Notes under the pieces: generated by a model
What the model was told of the DNA's origin: nothing
Databases searched by the model: none
Seen by the model: only the letters and a program-made list of their open reading frames with translations
NCBI GenBank assembly: GCA_035278025.1
Contig: DATEJK010000068.1
Location: 30,618-94,617 of the forward strand
From: JAICWP01 sp035278025
Lineage (GTDB): Bacteria; Acidobacteriota; Terriglobia; Terriglobales; Acidobacteriaceae
Direction of reading: 5' to 3'
DNA length: 64,000 nt
Made by a program: the position numbers and the translations under genes
Shown here: positions 59,625 through 64,000 of the stretch, one piece after another
Numbering within the stretch: position 1 is the stretch's first letter
Layout: each line of letters opens with the position of its first letter

Positions 59625-62600
59625 TTACACCTGCAGCACGTCGCCGTCGCGGGCCACCAGCAGGTACCATGCGGGATTGACGAAGAAGCCTAGAAAAAGG
59701 CGGGATACCAGGCCGGCGACGATGACGATGGCGAATGGTTTTTGAGTGTCGGAGCCGATGCCGGTGGAGAGGGCGGCGGGCAGCAAACCCAAACAGGCCA
59801 CCAGTGCCGTCATCATAATAGGCCGCAGCCTCAATAGCGACGCCTCGCGGGTCGCCCCGCGTATATCCATGCCTTCCAGGCGCAGCTTATTAATGTAGGA
59901 GACCAGAATGACCGCGGTCTCCACCGAAACGCCCAGCAGCGCCAGCAAGCCCAGCACCGAGGAAACGCTGAAAGGAGTGTGCGTCAGTTTGAGTGCGATC
60001 AGTGCCCCCACCGGCTCGGTCATGACCACGCCGAAGGCAATGGTCACCGGGAACTTGAAATTACCGTACAGGGCGAACAGGATGAGGAAAATCAGTACCA
60101 CCGCCAGCGGACCGATAACGTTCAACTGCTGCTTGGCCTGCACATATTGGCTGTATTCGCCCCCCCAGGTCAGCCAATAGCCTTCAGGCAGGATGATGGA
60201 TTTCCTGATCGCCGCCTGGCCGTCTTCCACGGCGCGCGCCAAATCGCGGCCTTCAATGCTGTACTGGATACCGATGTAGCGCGAGTTGTTTTCACGATAG
60301 ATAAATGAGGCGCCGTTGCCCTGGGAAATGGTGGCCAGTTGGGAGAGCGGAATAAGTTGTCCATCTGGCGTGCCCACCTGCAGGTTGCCGATCTGCTGGG
60401 CACTGCTGCGGAACTGGGGTTGCATGCGCACCACCAGGTCAAACAGCTTCTCGCCCTGAATAACCTGGGTAGCCGCCTGACCGCCCACCGCGGCCTGCAC
60501 TACGTTTTCAACATCCGCCACATTGATGCCGTAGCGGGCAATCTTCTCCCGGTCCACGTCCACCAGCAGGCTGGGCTGCCCCAGTTCGCGCACCACCGTC
60601 AACTCGGTAAAACCCGGCACTTGGGACAAGGTTTTCTTGATATCGAGCGCCGTTTTCTGCAGCACCTGCAAGTCCGGACCGTAAACTTTGACCGCTAGCG
60701 CGCTCTTCAGGCCGGTGAGCGCTTCGTCCACCGCGTCTTCGGCGGGCTGGGTGTAGTTGAAGATGATGCCGGGAAAGGCGCGCAAGCGTGAATCAATGGA
60801 GGCAATCAGCTCTTTTTTGTCGCGGACATTGCCGCTCTGCCAGGCCTGGTCCTTGTAGGGTTTGAGCCCGACGTAGAACTCGCAATTGAAAAAGCCGGTT
60901 GGGTCAGTGCCGTCATCGGGACGGCCCAACTCCGAGCCCACCACCGTCACCTGCGGGTAGGACATCAGGATTTGCCGGATCTGGGGCGCAATCTTGCTGG
61001 CCTCCTCGAAGGAAATCGTATAGGGCATGGTGGCCCGCACCCACAACGCGCCTTCATCGAGGTGAGGCATGAACTCGCCGCCGATGAAGGGAACCAGCAG
61101 CAGGGTGGCGCCAAAAATTGCGGTCGCGATCAGCAGCGTCAGCTTGGGATGGTCCAGCGACCAGTCAAGCTGGCGGGCGTATTTGGCTTTGACCCACTCG
61201 AAAGGCTTGTTGACGCGGTCCTTTATTCCATTCTTGAACCACAGCGAAGCCAGCACTGGAGTAAGGGTGAGCGTAAGAATCAGCGCCCCAATCAGGGCGA
61301 AGGACATGGTCTCCGCCATGGGGTGGAAGAGCTTGCCGGAAGGTCCGCTCAGGGCGTAGATGGGCAGGTATCCCGCGATGATGACGGCCACGGAATAGAA
61401 AATGGGCCGGTCCACGTCACGGGCCGCGGTCAGGATAACCTCATTGACGTTAATGGGTTGGCCTTCGCGCAGCGCAAGTTCGCGATAAATGTTCTCCATC
61501 ATCACCACGGTGCCGTCAATGATGATCCCGAAGTCTATGGCGCCTATGGATAGCAGGTTGGCGGAAACATCGTGCGCGTGCAGAACGATGAAGGAAAACA
61601 GCAGCGCCAGAGGAATGGTGAGGGCAACGATGATGGCGGCGCGGATGCTGACCAGGAAAAAGATCAGCACCACCAGCACCAGCAGCATGCCGCGCAGCAG
61701 GTTGCTCTCCACCGTGTCGGTGGTCAGGTTCACCAGTTCGCTGCGATCGTAATAGGGCAGAACCTTCACGTCCTTGGGCAGAATCTGCTGGTTGAGCTGC
61801 CTGGTTTTTTCCTCTACCTCCTTGAGCACAGTCTGGGTCTGCTCGCCTCGCCGCATGAGGATGACACCTTCCACCGCGTCATCGTTTTTCTGGAAACCGA
61901 ATTCACCCAGGCGGGGAGCGTGGCCGATCACCACCTGGCCGATGTCCTTGATGCGGATGGGCGCGCCCTTGCTGCTGCCCACCACGATGTTTCCAATGTC
62001 TTCCGTGTTGCGCACCAGCCCCAGGCCGCGCACGTAATAGAACTGGCCGCCCTGCGAGTAAAAGCCGCCGCCGGCGTTGCCATTGTTGGCCGCCAGGGCG
62101 TTCATTACCTGCGGCACGCTCAGGTGGTAGGCGTAGATCCGCGCCGGGTCGAGCAGCACCTGGTATTGCATGGTGGCGCCGCCAAAGCCGGAATCATCGG
62201 CCACTCCCGGCACCGAGCGGTAGGCGCGCTCCACCACCCAATCCTCGAAGGTCTTCAGTTCCTGCGGACTGCGGTCGGGACTCTCCAGCACGTACCGGTA
62301 AACCAGGCCGCTGGGGCTGAAGAGCGGCGCCATGGTGGGGGTCACGCCCGCGGGCAGGGTCGGCTGGCCCAGGCGCTCAAACACCACTTGGCGCGCGAAG
62401 TAATCGTCGGTGCCTTCTTCGAAGGTCAGGCGGATATCGGAAAGCCCGTAGAGCGAGATGGAGCGCATAACCTCCATGCGCGGCACTCCATTCATCTCTA
62501 TCTCGATGGGGAGCGTGACCAGGCGTTCCACTTCCTCGGCTGCGTGCCCCGGCCACTGGGTAATCAGTTCCACCATGGGCGGGGAGAGGTCGGGGTAGGC

Positions 62601-62711
62601 GTCCACCGGCATGCGCTGGAAGGAAATGATTCCGGCAACCGCCATAAAGGCGGTAAACATCAGCACCAGAAAGCGTTGGCGCAAGGCAGCTTGAACGATG
62701 CGGTGAATCAT
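59625..62711 (-). CDS. czcA: Heavy-metal efflux RND pump, CzcA/HME type
   Basis: A 1028-residue inner-membrane proton antiporter that pumps metal ions across the envelope. Twelve helices, two large periplasmic loops, and SFQRMPVDAYPDLSPPMVEL at the N-terminus are typical. The proton relay in helix 4 is intact: Asp393, Asp399 and Glu406 in AIDFGIIIDGTVVMMEN correspond to Asp402, Asp408 and Glu415 of Cupriavidus CzcA. This Asp-rich form points to divalent ions such as Zn, Co or Ni rather than copper, although specificity is not certain. It lies 38 bp after the adaptor gene in an operon with the outer-membrane factor. Confidence 0.93.
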   Translation of the reverse strand: MIHRIVQAALRQRFLVLMFTAFMAVAGIISFQRMPVDAYPDLSPPMVELITQWPGHAAEEVERLVTLPIEIEMNGVPRMEVMRSISLYGLSDIRLTFEEGTDDYFARQVVFERLGQPTLPAGVTPTMAPLFSPSGLVYRYVLESPDRSPQELKTFEDWVVERAYRSVPGVADDSGFGGATMQYQVLLDPARIYAYHLSVPQVMNALAANNGNAGGGFYSQGGQFYYVRGLGLVRNTEDIGNIVVGSSKGAPIRIKDIGQVVIGHAPRLGEFGFQKNDDAVEGVILMRRGEQTQTVLKEVEEKTRQLNQQILPKDVKVLPYYDRSELVNLTTDTVESNLLRGMLLVLVVLIFFLVSIRAAIIVALTIPLALLFSFIVLHAHDVSANLLSIGAIDFGIIIDGTVVMMENIYRELALREGQPINVNEVILTAARDVDRPIFYSVAVIIAGYLPIYALSGPSGKLFHPMAETMSFALIGALILTLTLTPVLASLWFKNGIKDRVNKPFEWVKAKYARQLDWSLDHPKLTLLIATAIFGATLLLVPFIGGEFMPHLDEGALWVRATMPYTISFEEASKIAPQIRQILMSYPQVTVVGSELGRPDDGTDPTGFFNCEFYVGLKPYKDQAWQSGNVRDKKELIASIDSRLRAFPGIIFNYTQPAEDAVDEALTGLKSALAVKVYGPDLQVLQKTALDIKKTLSQVPGFTELTVVRELGQPSLLVDVDREKIARYGINVADVENVVQAAVGGQAATQVIQGEKLFDLVVRMQPQFRSSAQQIGNLQVGTPDGQLIPLSQLATISQGNGASFIYRENNSRYIGIQYSIEGRDLARAVEDGQAAIRKSIILPEGYWLTWGGEYSQYVQAKQQLNVIGPLAVVLIFLILFALYGNFKFPVTIAFGVVMTEPVGALIALKLTHTPFSVSSVLGLLALLGVSVETAVILVSYINKLRLEGMDIRGATREASLLRLRPIMMTALVACLGLLPAALSTGIGSDTQKPFAIVIVAGLVSRLFLGFFVNPAWYLLVARDGDVLQV

Positions 62712-62749
62712 CCTCGGTTAGCGCGGAACTGGTCCCGCCCGTGTCTCCC

Positions 62750-63934
62750 CTATTGCTGCAGTGAATTAGCAAATTGCAGGAACAAGCTGCCGTCGCCCAC
62801 CACCCGTTCCCCCGGCTTCAGGCCGTCCAGAATCTGCGTCGCCCCGTGATTGCTCTCCCCCAGCTTGACCGTGCGGCGGGCGAACTGGTTACCGGCCTGG
62901 TTGACGGAGACATAGACAAAGGGCTCGTTCTCCGCGCTGCGCAGCACCGCCGAATCAGGCACGGTGAGCGCATTCTTTATGGCGCCAGCCGCCACTGTTA
63001 CCGTCACGTACATGTCCTTCTTCAAACGCCGCCCCGGATTCTGGGTGACAACGCGCGCCTGTACTGTGTGCGAAGCCGGATCCAGCCCTTCAGCCACATA
63101 GGAAATGCGGCCGCGGAATTGCTGTCCCGGGTAAGTGCTGGTGGTGATGTCCACCGGGTCGCCCACGTGCACGTAAGCCAGATCGTCCTGGAAAACATTA
63201 GCCAGCACCCACACCGTGCTCATGTCGGAGATGGTGAAGCATTGCGTGTTGCCCGCCTGCACTACCTGGCCGGGTGACACCAGGCGCTCCACCACCTCGC
63301 CGGCGATGGGCGCCAGCAGCGGCACTTCCGGCGATGCTGGCTTGGAGACAACCGTTTCAGGATTGGAAATGCCGATAATGGTCAGCGCCTGTTCCGCAGC
63401 CACCATGTCCGCCTGGGCCTGGGTTCGGGCTGATTCTGCCGCCTGCAGATCGCGCTCGGCGACGGCGTTGTGGGCGTACAAATCCTTGGAGCGGAGATAG
63501 TTTTTATCCGCCAGGTCGAACGCATCCCGGGCCTTGAGGTAGTTGGCTCGCAGTTGCGAGTAGTCGGGGCTGGCCAGATAGAGCATGGGCTGGTGTTGGC
63601 GGACAACCTCGCCCGGCTGCGCTACAACGCGGCTCACCGGCCCGCTGACCTGGGTGATTACCGGCGTGGTGCGGAAGGCGTTGAAAGCCACGGCGCCGCT
63701 GAGGCGCAACACTCGGCGCAGAGTGCCGGGCTCGACTGTCACCACCTGCACATGCGACATCTGCTGCGCCGGCACCGAGAAGAGCAGCGCTCCGCCGCTG
63801 CTGGGATTGGCGGCCTCGGCGGTTTTGGGTGTGCTCTGGCTGCAGGCCGCCAGCGTCAGCACCGCCGCCAGACCAAACGTGGCCGCCAGGCTCCAGCCGG
63901 AATGGCCCTTCAGCTTACGATTAACTTGGCTCAT
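62750..63934 (-). CDS. czcB: RND efflux periplasmic adaptor (membrane fusion protein)
   Basis: A 394-residue adaptor linking the RND pump to the outer-membrane channel. A lipoprotein-like signal ends LTLAACSQSTP, with the Cys as the likely lipidation site. The barrel-sandwich lipoyl region (GPVSRVVAQPGEVVRQ, LAPIAGEVVERLVSPGQVV) flanks a short alpha-hairpin, and a beta-barrel with VGDPVDITTSTYPGQQFRG follows. The start overlaps the preceding outer-membrane factor stop as ATGA. No His-rich metal-binding N-terminus is present, so it resembles CusB/CzcB of the shorter kind. Confidence 0.92.
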   Translation of the reverse strand: MSQVNRKLKGHSGWSLAATFGLAAVLTLAACSQSTPKTAEAANPSSGGALLFSVPAQQMSHVQVVTVEPGTLRRVLRLSGAVAFNAFRTTPVITQVSGPVSRVVAQPGEVVRQHQPMLYLASPDYSQLRANYLKARDAFDLADKNYLRSKDLYAHNAVAERDLQAAESARTQAQADMVAAEQALTIIGISNPETVVSKPASPEVPLLAPIAGEVVERLVSPGQVVQAGNTQCFTISDMSTVWVLANVFQDDLAYVHVGDPVDITTSTYPGQQFRGRISYVAEGLDPASHTVQARVVTQNPGRRLKKDMYVTVTVAAGAIKNALTVPDSAVLRSAENEPFVYVSVNQAGNQFARRTVKLGESNHGATQILDGLKPGERVVGDGSLFLQFANSLQQ

Positions 63935-64000
63935 GGCAAATTCCTGGTTCCGACCGCTTCCTTCAGTTGCTCAACTGCCGTCATGTACGAGGCCAGCGAC
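63931..64000 (-). CDS. TolC/CzcC-type outer-membrane efflux protein, 3' end only
   Basis: Only the last 22 codons are in the window. They read SLASYMTAVEQLKEAVGTRN-type sequence ending NLP and a TGA that overlaps the adaptor start (ATGA). This helical C-terminus and the gene order fit the outer-membrane factor of a CzcCBA system. The assignment is based mostly on context. Confidence 0.65.
   Translation of the reverse strand, partial: SLASYMTAVEQLKEAVGTRNLP

Noticed and set aside
61572..62849. 425-codon plus-strand frame opposite the RND pump
   Set aside because: It crosses the boundary of two well-supported genes and has no domain features.
1..64000. Insertion sequences, integrases, prophage genes or CRISPR arrays
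   Set aside because: No transposase, integrase or regular short repeat-spacer pattern was seen. The repeats found are FG-GAP codons or short intergenic motifs.

Overview
The window looks like chromosomal DNA from a GC-rich, polysaccharide-degrading member of the Acidobacteriota. This is inferred from gene content, not from a marker gene. The clues are Oar-like TonB-dependent receptors with an N-terminal carboxypeptidase-regulatory-like domain and no SusD partner, several FG-GAP/ASPIC-UnbV (CRTAC1-type) and TPR proteins, a LacI regulator, a Tat-exported GH2, and a GH79 enzyme whose family includes a characterised Acidobacterium capsulatum member. No rRNA, tRNA, insertion sequence, phage or CRISPR array was seen.

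Left part (1-29600), carbohydrate capture and breakdown. It opens with an L-fucose set (SDR dehydrogenase cut by the window edge, FucP permease, mutarotase), a hexuronate-type MFS transporter and a GH97 enzyme. Four large minus-strand genes follow: two FG-GAP/ASPIC-UnbV proteins, an 850-residue TPR protein and a 1288-residue FG-GAP/redoxin-like/TPR fusion. A LacI regulator comes next. Divergent from it is a plus-strand operon: an Oar-like receptor, a TPR lipoprotein-sized protein, a Tat-exported alkaline-phosphatase-fold protein and an unrecognised protein. A GH2 and a GH79 enzyme close the region. Candidate LacI-type operators lie in the LacI/receptor gap and before the GH2/GH79 pair, so the whole block may be one regulon. 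This is the best candidate here for a poorly described system.

Middle part (29701-42497). A tightly packed minus-strand series encodes an isochorismatase-family hydrolase, an L,D-transpeptidase, a small membrane protein, an SPFH/band-7 protein, an unknown exported protein, an orphan family-5 solute-binding protein, an NtrY-like kinase, an NtrC-like sigma-54 activator and a UPF0182 membrane protein. It reads as an envelope-related signalling operon. A TonB-family protein with a clear intrinsic terminator follows.

Formate dehydrogenase (42594-47754). A three-gene operon encodes a catalytic subunit with an in-frame UGA read as selenocysteine, a four-cluster ferredoxin subunit and an NrfD-type membrane subunit. 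A textbook bacterial SECIS hairpin sits 11 nt after the UGA. The organism must therefore carry selABCD elsewhere.

Right part (47827-64000). An MFS/SIS/ROK operon for (amino)sugar use runs divergently from an NCS2 purine-type permease and a Gfo/Idh/MocA oxidoreductase. Then come small exported proteins, a YCII-monooxygenase-like fusion and a minus-strand heavy-metal RND efflux operon (outer-membrane factor cut by the window end, adaptor, CzcA-type pump). That operon continues into a small metal-ligand-rich exported protein and a second Oar-like receptor.
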